DNA of 64,000 bases from Pseudomonadales bacterium (GCA_002708905.1 PAPM01000007.1:62001-126000), one strand, 5' to 3'; positions 25,831-35,333 are shown, counted from the stretch's first letter. Notes: a model not told the origin generated them from the sequence alone. Numbers and translations: made by a program.

Positions 25831-26994
25831 CTATAGCCCCAACACCATTTTCGCGATGATATTTTTCTGTACTTCATTGGACCCGCCGTAAATGGTGGAT
25901 GCCCTTCCGTACAGGTATTTGGTGGAAACCGGTGAGGCATAGTCGTTACCGATACCCGGCGTCAGGGCATGAGCATAATAACCACAGGCCTCTACTGCCA
26001 GTTCAGAAACAGCCTGCTGAATCTCGGTACCGCGGATTTTCAGGATGGAGGATTCCGGCCCCGGCGCACCGCCTACGGCAGCATTAGCAATGGCACGCAG
26101 CTCAGTGTATTCCAAAGCCATCAGATCCACTTCGATTTGCGCCAGCTTGGCACAGAACATTTCGTCCTCGATCAGAGGCTTGCCACCAGACATTTCCCTG
26201 GCCGCAATCTCTTTAATCTGCTCGATGGCTTTTTTCGACTGGGGCACACCGGCAATGGCAGTACGCTCGTGGGTGAGCAGAACCTTGGCGTAGGTCCAGC
26301 CCTTATTTTCCTCGCCGATGCGATTGGCCACGGGTACCCGTACGTTATCGAAAAACACTTCGTTGAGGGAGTGCTTGTTATCGATGGAATCGATTTTGCG
26401 CACTTCAATGCCTGGGGTCTTCATGTCGATCAGCAGGAATGAAATACCCTCCTGCTTCTTGGCATTCGAGTCAGTACGCACCAGACAGAAAATCCAGTCC
26501 GCGTGCTGGGCATAGGTGGTCCAGATCTTCTGGCCATTGACGATGTAGTCGTCACCATCCCGCTCGGCTTTGGTCTGCAGTCCGGCCAGGTCGGAACCGG
26601 CACCCGGTTCGGAATAACCCTGACACCACCAGACGTTACTCTGCAGAATGTCCGGCAAAAAGCGCGCTTTCTGTTCTTCTGTGCCGAAAGTATAAATAAC
26701 GGGTGCCACCATTTTCAGTCCGAAAGGCACGACCGCAGGCGCACCAGCTTCAGCGCACTCATTCTCAAAGATGAATTTCTGCGTAATGCTCCAACCCGTG
26801 CCACCGTATTCTTTGGGCCAGTTAGGCGCAATCCAGCCCTTCTCATACAGAATTTTCTGCCATTCCACGATGGTGTCTTTGTCGATGTAGCCACCGACCA
26901 CTGACTTGGTGAACTTATCGGACAATTTCTCTTTCAGAAAAGCGCGCACTTCATCACGAAATGCGACATCATTGGGCGTCAGTTGAATGTCCAT
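25831..26994 (-). CDS. Acyl-CoA dehydrogenase family protein (first of a pair), 387 aa
   Basis: Full-length ACAD with a WCQGYSEPGAGSDLAGLQT flavin-binding block near residue 130, GQKIWTTYAQHADW, and a C-terminal YGRASTIYGGSNEVQKNIIA motif. In this motif the Glu of the usual YEGT (medium-chain type) is Gly, as in the subclass found in heteromeric ACADs. It lies directly upstream of a second ACAD gene, likely forming one complex with it. Upstream is a 220-base gap before tRNA-Arg(CCT) with a TGTAGG...CCTACA inverted repeat (27056-27113) but no clear operator. Confidence 0.9.
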   Translation of the reverse strand: MDIQLTPNDVAFRDEVRAFLKEKLSDKFTKSVVGGYIDKDTIVEWQKILYEKGWIAPNWPKEYGGTGWSITQKFIFENECAEAGAPAVVPFGLKMVAPVIYTFGTEEQKARFLPDILQSNVWWCQGYSEPGAGSDLAGLQTKAERDGDDYIVNGQKIWTTYAQHADWIFCLVRTDSNAKKQEGISFLLIDMKTPGIEVRKIDSIDNKHSLNEVFFDNVRVPVANRIGEENKGWTYAKVLLTHERTAIAGVPQSKKAIEQIKEIAAREMSGGKPLIEDEMFCAKLAQIEVDLMALEYTELRAIANAAVGGAPGPESSILKIRGTEIQQAVSELAVEACGYYAHALTPGIGNDYASPVSTKYLYGRASTIYGGSNEVQKNIIAKMVLGL

Positions 26995-27215
26995 TCCTAT
27001 CCTCTGCTTATTTATAATGAACCTGCCATAACAGACCTTTATAGCGGGTTATCAGTGTAGGCGACACCCCGTAGAGCGTCACTGACCAAAATTGCCAGAA
27101 TTTTGTCCTACACAATCCTTCTCAAGACCGGCAATCCTTATCAAAACAGCGGCTTAGGCTGATTAGGGTAGATAAACACCGGGCAAGCCGTTAAAATCCC
27201 GCATGTTCCGTATGG

Positions 27216-27292
27216 CCGCCCTTAGCTCAGCTGGATAGAGCGTCCCCCTCCTAAGGGGAAGGTCTCAGGTTCAAATCCTGAAGGGCGGGCCA
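27216..27292 (+). tRNA. tRNA-Arg(CCT)
   Basis: 77 nt including an encoded CCA. The acceptor arms CCGCCCT/AGGGCGG pair perfectly. The D arm starts GCTCAGCTGG. The anticodon stem TCCCC/GGGGA encloses loop CTCCTAA with anticodon CCT. The T arm is TCAGG-TTCAAAT-CCTGA. The gene stands alone, 35 bases before modB. Confidence 0.97.
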
Positions 27293-27327
27293 CATTTCCC
27301 TCTTGGGCCCTGAACAGTAGAGATGCG

Positions 27328-28011
27328 ATGGACTTTTCGGTAGTAGATAGCCCGGCCATCTGGATTACCTTTAAGCTGGCCCTGTTTACCACAGTAATCT
27401 TACTCATCCTGGCGACTCCGTTGGCCTGGTGGCTTGCGACGACCCACAGCCGTGCCAAAGGCGCCATTTCCGCCCTGGTAGCCATGCCGCTGGTATTGCC
27501 GCCCAGCGTGCTGGGATTTTATCTGCTGGTGATGATGGGGCCGGAGGGTTTTGTGGGTCAGCTAACCCAGAATCTGGGACTGGGACTGTTGCCCTTCACC
27601 TTCTCGGGCCTGGTGGTGGCATCGGTCATCTACTCACTTCCCTTTTCCGTGCAACCCATCCAAGCTGCTTTTGAGCAATTGGGTAACCGCCCGATGGAAG
27701 TAGCCTCCACCTTGCGTGCATCACCGATGGATCGCTTTTTTACCATAGCCTTACCCATGGCCCGGCCGGGATTGCTCACCGCTATGGTGCTAACCTTTGC
27801 TCACACTGTTGGCGAGTTTGGCGTGGTGTTGATGTTAGGGGGCAATATCGAGGGAGAAACCCGGGTGCTGTCCGTTGCCATTTACGATCACGTGGAAGCC
27901 CTGGAATACAACAAAGCCCACATTTTATCAGCCGGGTTGATCGCTTTTTCATTCACCGTGCTGCTGTTATTACAGCGCCTTAACCACAAGCGTAAATGGC
28001 AGCACATATGA
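27328..28011 (+). CDS. modB: Molybdate ABC transporter permease ModB
   Basis: Inner-membrane permease of the molybdate importer. The 227-aa protein has about five hydrophobic segments (near residues 10-35, 50-70, 85-105, 135-160 and 195-220) and the permease loop [26 protein letters not shown] (EAA motif with the conserved Gly region). The motif AVGEFG-like [15 protein letters not shown] is typical of ModB. Its 3' end overlaps modC. The expected partner modA (periplasmic binding protein) is not upstream, where tRNA-Arg lies instead. Confidence 0.9.
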   Translation: MDFSVVDSPAIWITFKLALFTTVILLILATPLAWWLATTHSRAKGAISALVAMPLVLPPSVLGFYLLVMMGPEGFVGQLTQNLGLGLLPFTFSGLVVASVIYSLPFSVQPIQAAFEQLGNRPMEVASTLRASPMDRFFTIALPMARPGLLTAMVLTFAHTVGEFGVVLMLGGNIEGETRVLSVAIYDHVEALEYNKAHILSAGLIAFSFTVLLLLQRLNHKRKWQHI

Positions 28012-29093
28012 GCAGCATCGAATTTGATTTTCATCTAAGGCGGGAAGATTTCAGTCTTGAGGTAAGAGGCGAATTGCCCAATCAGGGGATTACTGCGCTG
28101 TTTGGAACATCCGGTTCCGGCAAAACCACTTTTTTGCGCTGCATCGCCGGCCTGGAACGGGCTGAGGGCAGCAAGCTGATCGTAAATGGCCAGACCTGGC
28201 AGAGTGGCTCCAATTTCATGGCCACTCATCAGCGCCCCATCGGCTATGTGTTTCAGGAAGCCAGTCTGTTTGCTCACTTAAAGATTAGACAGAACCTGGA
28301 ATACGGCTGGAAACGCATTCCTGCGGCGCAGCGTAAAGTGGATTTCGACGAGGTCATTCCACTGCTGGGTCTGGAAAATTTCCTCAAGCGTTATCCTCAT
28401 CAACTGTCCGGTGGTCAGCGGCAACGGGTGGCCATCGCCCGGGCGCTGCTGACAAGCCCGGAACTACTGCTGATGGATGAACCGCTTTCGGCCCTGGACC
28501 TGGAGAGCAAACAGGATATATTGCCCTATCTCGAACGCTTACATGATGAATCCAGTTTACCGATTCTGTATGTCAGCCACTCCCCGGATGAAGTGGTACG
28601 CCTGGCCGACCACCTGGTACTGATGGAAAACGGGAGCATCCAGGCCCAGGGTGAGATAAACAGCTTACTGACCCGCTCCGATTTATCATTATCCAAACTG
28701 GATGAAGCCAGTGCCGTGTTGAAGTGTCGCGTCGCGTCACATGATCCGCAGTACCACGTCACCTATGTTGCCATTGATGATTGCGGGCTGAATCAAAAAT
28801 TGCTGGTGCCTTTTAAGGATTTTCCCATGCAACACCCGGTGCGGGTTCGCATCCTGGCCCGTGACGTCAGTCTGGCCATGCAAATGCAGGAACAAACCAG
28901 CATCAGCAATATTCTTCCCGCTCGAGTGGTGGAAGTATTTCCCAGCAACAGTCCCTTTCAGGTGATTGTAAAACTGGATATTGGCGGCCAGTTCATCCTC
29001 TCAAAAATCACCAAGCGTTCTGAAGCCCTGCTGAAAATTGAAAAAGACAAACTGGTGTATGCCCAGGTCAAATCAGTCGCCCTGATGCGTTAG
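28008..29093 (+). CDS. modC: Molybdate ABC transporter ATPase ModC
   Basis: Energises molybdate import. It has the ABC ATPase domain (Walker [10 protein letters not shown] about residue 36, signature LSGGQRQR, Walker [13 protein letters not shown] and a switch His in YVSHSPDEV). A C-terminal TOBE/Mop domain (about residues 285-360, [14 protein letters not shown]) binds oxyanion and gives ModC its distinctive extra length of about 360 aa. The start used (28008) makes an ATGA overlap with modB. An ATG at 27996 is also possible. Confidence 0.92.
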   Translation: MSSIEFDFHLRREDFSLEVRGELPNQGITALFGTSGSGKTTFLRCIAGLERAEGSKLIVNGQTWQSGSNFMATHQRPIGYVFQEASLFAHLKIRQNLEYGWKRIPAAQRKVDFDEVIPLLGLENFLKRYPHQLSGGQRQRVAIARALLTSPELLLMDEPLSALDLESKQDILPYLERLHDESSLPILYVSHSPDEVVRLADHLVLMENGSIQAQGEINSLLTRSDLSLSKLDEASAVLKCRVASHDPQYHVTYVAIDDCGLNQKLLVPFKDFPMQHPVRVRILARDVSLAMQMQEQTSISNILPARVVEVFPSNSPFQVIVKLDIGGQFILSKITKRSEALLKIEKDKLVYAQVKSVALMR

Positions 29094-29099
29094 AGGATT

Positions 29100-29954
29100 T
29101 TATCCCGCACCGGACCGATCCAGGCGGGCAAACAATCCCCCCAAAAAACATCCTGTCAGCAAACCACTCAAATGGGCCTGATTGGCCATGGGCATAATAT
29201 TGGTAAAGCCCAAAGCCAGAGCGATCAGCATGAAGACCATCAATCCCTTGGGCAATCGAAACGGCGGCGCCGGACTGAAGCGTTCATAGAACCACAGATA
29301 GCCCAGCACGCCGTACACCACTCCAGACAACCCACCAAAGCCGTTACCCGTCCACATAAACTGGACCAGATTGGATACCACCGCGCAGAGAAAGAACAGA
29401 GCAAACAAACGCCGTGAAGACTGGGTACGTTCCACCATGCCGCCGAATACCCACCAGGCGCTCATGTTGAACAGAAAATGAAAAATGCCGAAGTGGATAA
29501 AGGCAGGTGTAATCCAGCGCCATAAGTCACCACTATCGAGTAATGCCTCAAAACTGTTGAAAAACATAAATGGTGATCGGGCGACCGCGTCCATACCCTG
29601 AGAGGTGAGGATATAGACCACCAGGCAAATCACAATCACCGTCTTGGACACCACGCCACTGAGTTTCATGATGCGGGCAAAGGTCATCCCCCGGTACACA
29701 CCGGAAAGTTTTTCCGCCTGCTGGGCATTGTCCTCCGCCACCAGCCAGGATGCCTGTCGATAGCGCTCGTGGTTAGGTTCATTCAGAAATCGTTGCAACT
29801 CTTCCAGCGCTGTGGGCAACTCTTCATCCTGCTCAATGAAAATATTGGCGCCATCATCGCGGATCTGAATTGAAGCGGACAACCCCAGACTTTTGAGGTA
29901 ATCCACAAAAGCCTGGGCATAACGGGGATGCCGAATAAAGGTAAGATGTTGCAT
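29100..29954 (-). CDS. glpG: Rhomboid intramembrane serine protease GlpG
   Basis: Cleaves substrates within the membrane. The N-terminal cytosolic domain (residues 1-90) precedes six predicted membrane segments. The catalytic Ser is in GGLSGVVYG and the catalytic His in ANQAHLSGLLTG. HFLFNMSAWWVFG carries the conserved loop His and Asn. The gene overlaps bcp by one base (TGATG), so both are probably one transcript. Length 284 aa matches gammaproteobacterial GlpG. Confidence 0.92.
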   Translation of the reverse strand: MQHLTFIRHPRYAQAFVDYLKSLGLSASIQIRDDGANIFIEQDEELPTALEELQRFLNEPNHERYRQASWLVAEDNAQQAEKLSGVYRGMTFARIMKLSGVVSKTVIVICLVVYILTSQGMDAVARSPFMFFNSFEALLDSGDLWRWITPAFIHFGIFHFLFNMSAWWVFGGMVERTQSSRRLFALFFLCAVVSNLVQFMWTGNGFGGLSGVVYGVLGYLWFYERFSPAPPFRLPKGLMVFMLIALALGFTNIMPMANQAHLSGLLTGCFLGGLFARLDRSGAG

Positions 29955-30424
29955 CAGAGGGATTTCAGAATTTCGATCACATCATCATGGTGGGTTTTGG
30001 TTTTCACTTTGTCCATTACGTGCTTGAGACGACCGTCTTTGCCGATGATGAACGTGGTGCGCAAAATTCCCATAAACTCACGGCCCATGAATTTTTTCAA
30101 GCCCCACACGCCATACTTCTCAGCAACGGTTTTATCTTCATCAGACAACAGGTCAAAATTCAGTTCTTTCTTTTCAATAAAACTCTGCAGCTTTTTCACC
30201 GGGTCCGGACTCACCCCCAACACCACCGCATCCAGTTTCTCAAATGCTTTCTTCGCATCGCGGATACCGCAGGCTTGTGTAATACAGCCCGGCGTCAACG
30301 CCTTGGGATAAAAATAAAGCACTACCGTCTTCTTGCCTTTGAAATCTTTCAGGCTGACTTTCTCTCCATCCTGGTTAACCAGTGAAAAAGCCGGTGCCAT
30401 ATTTCCCACCTTTGGGAATGCCAT
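29954..30424 (-). CDS. bcp: Thioredoxin-dependent thiol peroxidase Bcp (PrxQ type)
   Basis: Reduces hydrogen peroxide and organic hydroperoxides. The peroxidatic site reads TPGCITQACGIRD, with peroxidatic and resolving cysteines five residues apart, as in the atypical 2-Cys PrxQ class. At 156 aa it has the normal length. It is coupled to glpG by a one-base overlap of stop and start. Confidence 0.94.
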   Translation of the reverse strand: MAFPKVGNMAPAFSLVNQDGEKVSLKDFKGKKTVVLYFYPKALTPGCITQACGIRDAKKAFEKLDAVVLGVSPDPVKKLQSFIEKKELNFDLLSDEDKTVAEKYGVWGLKKFMGREFMGILRTTFIIGKDGRLKHVMDKVKTKTHHDDVIEILKSL

Positions 30425-30523
30425 AGTTTATCTCCTACTTCTCAATAGTTAGAAATCATTGAACACAGGTCGAAATCAAGAATAATTGACATACAATACA
30501 GTGATCAACCAAGGAGGTCGATC

Positions 30524-31525
30524 TTGTCTGAACAAAACAAAGCGCCATTTGGCGTCATGCTGGTCAACCTGGGTACACCGGAAAACCCCGACGCTGCCAG
30601 TGTCCGCAAATACCTGGCAGAGTTTTTATCGGATCCCCGGGTAATCCGGGTACCCCGATTACTCTGGTGGCTGATCCTGCATGGCATTATCCTGCGGGTA
30701 CGCCCGGCCAAAGTGGCTCGATTGTATCAGACCATCTGGACCGACGAGGGTTCACCGCTCATGCACATCAGCCGACGCCAGGAGGCGGCCCTGCAGGCGA
30801 AGCTCAGAGAGATCACAGGCACCGACATTCCAGTGGAACTGGCCATGAGTTACGGAGAGCCCAGCCTGGCCACGGCCGGACGCAAACTGGCAAACCGGGG
30901 CGCCCAACGCATCATGGTATTACCCCTGTATCCACAATATTCCTCTTCCACCACCGCTGCGGTATTCGACGGGTTGGCCAGAGCACTGAAGCCCTGTCCG
31001 GACATTCCCGAAATCCTGTTCATTCGCGACTACTGGCAACGGCAAGACTACCTGCAGGCTTTGGCGAACAGCGTACAACGTTTCTGGGATGAGCACGGCA
31101 AACCGGACCGATTGTTGATGTCGTTCCATGGCATCCCCCAACGCTATGAGGACACCGGTGATCCTTACCCCGGCCTCTGCCGCCAGACGGCGATGGGTGT
31201 TGCCCGCCTATTGGGGTTACAGGACGGTGAATGGTCGGAAAGCTTCCAGTCCCGGTTTGGCAGGGAAGAATGGGTCAAGCCCTATACCGATGTCCTACTG
31301 GAAGAATGGGGCAAGGATGACAGTATCAATCGGGTGGATGTACTGTGTCCCGCCTTTGCAGCGGACTGCCTGGAAACCCTGGAAGAGATCGAAGAGCAGA
31401 ACAAAGTGGTGTTCCTGGAAGCCGGCGGCAAGCAATATCACTACATTCCCTGCCTTAATGATCACCCGGAACACATCCAAATGTTCGCCAATCTGGTATT
31501 GGAGCGCGCAAAAGCCTGGCCCTAG
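30524..31525 (+). CDS. hemH: Ferrochelatase HemH
   Basis: Inserts Fe2+ into protoporphyrin IX, the last step of haem synthesis. Family motifs include VMLVNLGTPE near the N-terminus, MSYGEPSL, VLPLYPQYSSSTTAA, LLMSFHGIP with the metal-binding His, and VLCPAFAADCLETLEEI with the active-site Glu. It starts with a TTG (30524) placed 7 bases after a strong AAGGAGG, which decides the start. At 333 aa the length is typical. It is transcribed divergently from the bcp-glpG pair. Confidence 0.95.
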   Translation: MSEQNKAPFGVMLVNLGTPENPDAASVRKYLAEFLSDPRVIRVPRLLWWLILHGIILRVRPAKVARLYQTIWTDEGSPLMHISRRQEAALQAKLREITGTDIPVELAMSYGEPSLATAGRKLANRGAQRIMVLPLYPQYSSSTTAAVFDGLARALKPCPDIPEILFIRDYWQRQDYLQALANSVQRFWDEHGKPDRLLMSFHGIPQRYEDTGDPYPGLCRQTAMGVARLLGLQDGEWSESFQSRFGREEWVKPYTDVLLEEWGKDDSINRVDVLCPAFAADCLETLEEIEEQNKVVFLEAGGKQYHYIPCLNDHPEHIQMFANLVLERAKAWP

Positions 31526-31611
31526 CGGTGTTTGACCGTGACAACCGGCAATTTCTGGCTACGCTTATTAATATAAATTAATCCCTTATATCAATCTTTT
31601 AGCGTCGCCCG

Positions 31612-33378
31612 ATGGAACTGGAAGGATTCTCGCAACTGGAAAAAATTGCCGAGGGCGGTATGGCCGTTCTCTACCGGGGGATTCAATCGTCCCTGGGCCG
31701 TCCTGTTGCCATCAAAGTCATGAAAGGCGCCCTGCAAGGCACCCCCGAAGCCCATGAAATGTTTGAGTGGGAATCCCGGATTGTGGCCCGGCTGGATCAC
31801 CCCAATATCATCCGCGTCATCGATCGGGGCCTGACCTCGGACGAAATGCCCTACTTCGTGATGGATTACGTGGAAGGGCTGACTCTGAAAGATGCCCTGA
31901 AGAATAAAAAGCTTTCCGACCGGCGCAAACTTCGAATCATTATGCAGGTGGCGAAAGCCCTGGGTTACGCCCACAAGAACAATGTCATCCATCGGGATAT
32001 CAAACCCGGCAACATCCTGCTGGACCGGGAAGGCAATGCCAGAGTGGTGGATTTTGGTATCGCCCGGCTTTCGGAAGACACCGAGGTCTCCTCTGTCAAA
32101 GAGGAAGGTATGACGGTGGGCACCCCCGCCTACATGGCACCGGAGCAGAAACGGGGCGCCAGCTTCACCAGCTCGGCCAGTGACATCTATTCCCTGGGCA
32201 TCATCATGTACCTGATGCTGGCGAACAAGTTGCCGAAACACGGCTATCCACCACCCTCGCATTTCAATCCCAAAATTCCATCGTCCCTGGACAAGATCAC
32301 CATGGCCTGCCTGGCCGACGATCCCGATCGCCGTCCCAGTGCCGATAAATTGGTTGCCCTGCTGCTGAAGGCCTTGAAAGGGGCGCACCTGAATAAAGAA
32401 CAAAAGGTGGAAGCCCAGGAGACCTTCAATGATCCGAAGGAAAAGTTCCGACTGCTGGACGTAATTCGGGAAACCCGCTTCGGCAGCGTTTGCCTCTACG
32501 AAAACCGGCAGGACCACTCGTTAATGGTGCTGAAAAAACGCATCGGCAATTTCAACGGCTACAACGAATGTGAAATTCTCTCCCGGATCAAACACCGCAA
32601 CATCATCAATGTGCGTGGTGTCAGTCGCAATGAACGGCTCTTTATCACCATCCTGGAATATCTCTCCGGGGGCAGTTTACAGAGCAGAATGGCCAAACCC
32701 ATGTCAGTCGATGAGTTTATGGTGGTGGCGGATCAGATTTGTGACGCGATGGCGTTTGCCCACAGCAATCGTATCGTCCACGGCAATTTACGCCCCCAGA
32801 ACATTCTGTTTGATGACACCAATACCGTGAAGATCATGGACTTTGGTTTCGAGCCCCACTATGAAGAAACCTTAGAGGAAAACTGGTACAAGCCTCCCGG
32901 TGAAAGCCCCTCGCCCCAAACCGACGTGTTCGCTGCCGGGGTCATCTTCTACCAGTTGCTGACCGGTGCCCTGCCGGACTGGAAACGGGGGTTACTGCAG
33001 CCTTGTGAAGCCTTTTCCGAAATCCCGCAAAACCTGCGCACCCTCATCAAAGGTATGCTCTGCCTGGAAACCAACGTCAGGGTTCAATCATTTGAAGAAG
33101 TGAAGCACGCTCTCCATCTGGCCGATGCACCTGGCCCGATCAAAGACAAAACCAAGCTGAAGACCAAACCACAGAAGAACAAACAACGCAGCCCCATGAG
33201 GACGCTGGTCCTGGCTGTAGCACTGATGTTATTGTTGGGAGTGAACGGTGCGCTCTATTTTTGGATCTATATGCAAAAGTCCGGGGACAATCACGGAGTG
33301 AGCATACTGCAAAACAGCAAGCCGACGGCGGATCAGGAATTCCAATTTCAGAAAGTGGACAAAACAAAACCAAATTAG
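31612..33378 (+). CDS. Tandem Ser/Thr protein kinase-pseudokinase with C-terminal membrane anchor
   Basis: A 588-aa Hanks-type protein with two kinase folds. Domain 1 (about residues 5-260) is complete: Gly loop AEGGMAVLYRG, AIK lysine, HRDIKPGNILLD, DFGIARL and MAPEQ. Domain 2 (about 280-500) keeps the VLKK lysine, a Glu in NECEIL and DFG. Its catalytic loop reads HGNLRPQN, where the essential HRD Asp is Asn, so it is probably a pseudokinase. One membrane helix lies at about residues 529-553 with a short periplasmic tail. No PASTA or other sensor domain is seen. It is a single gene between hemH and an unknown gene, and its substrates are unknown. Confidence 0.87.
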   Translation: MELEGFSQLEKIAEGGMAVLYRGIQSSLGRPVAIKVMKGALQGTPEAHEMFEWESRIVARLDHPNIIRVIDRGLTSDEMPYFVMDYVEGLTLKDALKNKKLSDRRKLRIIMQVAKALGYAHKNNVIHRDIKPGNILLDREGNARVVDFGIARLSEDTEVSSVKEEGMTVGTPAYMAPEQKRGASFTSSASDIYSLGIIMYLMLANKLPKHGYPPPSHFNPKIPSSLDKITMACLADDPDRRPSADKLVALLLKALKGAHLNKEQKVEAQETFNDPKEKFRLLDVIRETRFGSVCLYENRQDHSLMVLKKRIGNFNGYNECEILSRIKHRNIINVRGVSRNERLFITILEYLSGGSLQSRMAKPMSVDEFMVVADQICDAMAFAHSNRIVHGNLRPQNILFDDTNTVKIMDFGFEPHYEETLEENWYKPPGESPSPQTDVFAAGVIFYQLLTGALPDWKRGLLQPCEAFSEIPQNLRTLIKGMLCLETNVRVQSFEEVKHALHLADAPGPIKDKTKLKTKPQKNKQRSPMRTLVLAVALMLLLGVNGALYFWIYMQKSGDNHGVSILQNSKPTADQEFQFQKVDKTKPN

Positions 33379-33402
33379 CATTGTTTACTTCGTGCTCTAT
33401 TT

Positions 33403-33419
33403 ACACTTTGTAAAAGTGT
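33403..33419. repeat. 17-base palindrome downstream of the kinase gene
   Basis: ACACTTT-GTA-AAAGTGT, a perfect 7-base inverted repeat with a 3-base centre. There is no T-run beside it, so it is either a weak 3' hairpin for the kinase mRNA or an operator for the following gene. Confidence 0.5.
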
Positions 33420-33491
33420 GATAGCTTAAGCGTTTATGTATAGCCGACGCATTCAGGAAGGATTGCGTCCCATCTCCCACTGGAGGGTGCC

Positions 33492-33899
33492 ATGATCGAT
33501 TATGAATTAACCGATCTTCTAATCGAACTTGAGGAAATTCAGCAGGATCGTTTTCTCAACAAGGCTCGCGGCCAACAAGTAGTTGATTTATTGGCCTTTT
33601 ACGACATTCCCGAATCTTTGTATGTGTTACGGCAGGAACCCCAAAACGGGCGTGAACCGCATCAGTGCCGTCGAAAAATAGCGCTGTTTGACTTCGCCCA
33701 TGTGCCCCCGGAAATCAAATCCCAGCTGATTGAATGCCTGTTCATGATCGGCCACTCCCCGGAGTTCATTGCGGAAGCATTGGGAGAAGACATCCGTGCC
33801 GTAGCGGAATCCCTGCGCTCAGTGGTGGATGAAAACCGCGCCAAGAAAGCGGCGGATTTGCGCAAGAACCCGCAGCGGTTTCGACTGGTTAAATCCTAG
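33492..33899 (+). CDS. Unknown conserved-looking protein, 135 aa
   Basis: Not recognised. The protein is soluble and helical, with an acidic N-terminal half (MIDYELTDLLIELEEIQQDR) and a basic C-terminus (KKAADLRKNPQRFRLVK). No cysteine cluster, signal peptide or membrane segment is present. A clear ribosome site (GGAGGG) precedes the ATG by 5 bases, and a strong terminator follows, so it is a real, monocistronic gene. Its position after a Ser/Thr kinase raises the possibility of a partner or substrate, but this is only context. Confidence 0.7.
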   Translation: MIDYELTDLLIELEEIQQDRFLNKARGQQVVDLLAFYDIPESLYVLRQEPQNGREPHQCRRKIALFDFAHVPPEIKSQLIECLFMIGHSPEFIAEALGEDIRAVAESLRSVVDENRAKKAADLRKNPQRFRLVKS

Positions 33900-33935
33900 A
33901 TTCACTGCCCTGAAAAGGGCTCATCGTAAGAAACA

Positions 33936-33963
33936 AAAAAAGCCGGCAGACGCCGGCTTTTTG
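33936..33963. terminator. Bidirectional terminator between the unknown gene and oadB
   Basis: AGCCGGC-AGAC-GCCGGCT flanked by A-runs and T-runs on the two sides. It serves the rightward unknown gene and the leftward oad operon. Confidence 0.92.
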
Positions 33964-33998
33964 CTTGATGGTGGTTACCGGAATTCATACTACATGAT

Positions 33999-34025
33999 TC
34001 AGCCGACATAGCTCAGCCGACATAG
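33999..34025 (-). repeat. Tandem 14-base duplication at the oadB stop codon
   Basis: TCAGCCGACATAG occurs twice, 1 base apart. On the minus strand the last codons and stop of oadB (CTATGTCGGCTGA) are followed by an exact second copy with its own TGA. Confidence 0.9.
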
Positions 34026-35317
34026 TTCAGTAGAATACCGGCTGCCACCGCAGAACCGATAACACCCGCCACGTTGGGTCCCATGGCATGCATCAACAGG
34101 AAGTTCTGCGGATTCGCCTCAAGGCCAACCTTGTTGGAAACCCGGGCAGCCATCGGCACCGCAGACACACCGGCTGAACCAATTAACGGATTAATCGGCT
34201 GCTTGGAGAGCTTGTTAAGCAGCTTCGCCATCAATACACCACAACCGGTACCAATACAGAATGCCGCCATCCCCAAAATCAGGATGCCCAGCGTTTCTGC
34301 CACCAGGAAGGAAGAAGCACTCAACTTTGAACCAACGGCCAAACCCAACCCGATGGTCACTATATTAATCAGTGCATTCTGCGCTGTATCACTGAGCCGA
34401 TCCACCACCCCACATTCACGCATCAAATTGCCGAAGCAGAACATACCCAACAGCGGCGCCGCATCCGGCAGCAATAAAGCAACCAGGACCAGAATCACAA
34501 TGGGGAAGATAATTTTTTCCGCTTGGGACACGTTACGCAGCTGTTCCATCTTGATCTTGCGTTCTGCTTCCGTGGTCAGTGCACGCATAATGGGTGGTTG
34601 AATCAACGGCACCAGCGCCATATAGGAATACGCCGCTACTGCGATTGCTCCCAACAAATCCGGAGCCAATTTGCTGGTAACGTATATCGCCGTAGGACCA
34701 TCAGCACCGCCGATAATACCTATGGATGCCGCATCCGCCAGTGAGAAGTCGATTCCAATACCCATACTGGTAAGCGCAAGGGCACCAATCAAGGCAGCAA
34801 ATATACCGAATTGCGCCGCCGCACCGAGCAACAAAGTGCGGGGATTGGCCAATAGTGGACCAAAATCCGTCATGGCTCCTACCCCCATAAAGATCAGCAA
34901 GGGGAACAATCCGGTGGTCAAGCCGACTGTGTAGATCAAGTACAGGATACCGTCTGAATGCCCACCAGCCTTCACCATATGGCTAACCTGATCGTGCAAC
35001 GCGGGCTCTGCGGCGTACCAGGCATTTTTCACTTGAGTGGCAGTAGCATCAGCGGCCAATCCCAAAGCCGACTTCACGCTATCCACCAGTGCAGCATCAC
35101 CGTAGTACAGCGCATGCCCCAGCGCTGATTCCGCCATACCGGCAACTGGAATGTTCGACAGAATGCCACCCACACCGATAGGGACCAGCAACAGGGGTTC
35201 AAAGCCTTTCTTGATGGCCAACCAAAGCAACAACAGGCCCACCAGAATCATCACCCCCTGACCAATTTCCAGGTGGTAAATGCCGGTGCTGTGCCACAGC
35301 TTTATCAGATTATCCAT
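34013..35317 (-). CDS. oadB: Oxaloacetate decarboxylase Na+ pump, beta subunit
   Basis: Integral membrane subunit that couples decarboxylation of carboxybiotin to Na+ export. The 434-aa protein is very hydrophobic, with about ten predicted membrane helices. It has family motifs including [30 protein letters not shown] and [18 protein letters not shown]. The ATG at 35317 ([12 protein letters not shown]) is chosen. The 15 additional codons overlap the end of the oadA reading region and are not conserved. It is the last gene of oadGAB. Confidence 0.94.
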   Translation of the reverse strand: MDNLIKLWHSTGIYHLEIGQGVMILVGLLLLWLAIKKGFEPLLLVPIGVGGILSNIPVAGMAESALGHALYYGDAALVDSVKSALGLAADATATQVKNAWYAAEPALHDQVSHMVKAGGHSDGILYLIYTVGLTTGLFPLLIFMGVGAMTDFGPLLANPRTLLLGAAAQFGIFAALIGALALTSMGIGIDFSLADAASIGIIGGADGPTAIYVTSKLAPDLLGAIAVAAYSYMALVPLIQPPIMRALTTEAERKIKMEQLRNVSQAEKIIFPIVILVLVALLLPDAAPLLGMFCFGNLMRECGVVDRLSDTAQNALINIVTIGLGLAVGSKLSASSFLVAETLGILILGMAAFCIGTGCGVLMAKLLNKLSKQPINPLIGSAGVSAVPMAARVSNKVGLEANPQNFLLMHAMGPNVAGVIGSAVAAGILLNYVG

Positions 35318-35333
35318 GGTTGCAATGCCTCGT

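Noticed and set aside
27216-27292. tRNA-Arg(CCT) as an integration site of a mobile element
   Set aside because: No integrase, transposase or repeated tRNA end is seen around it. The modBC genes have codon use like their neighbours, by eye.
31591-32517. Open frame on the minus strand opposite the kinase gene (308 codons)
   Set aside because: Lies entirely within the kinase coding region, without start signals, and the kinase motifs are on the + strand.
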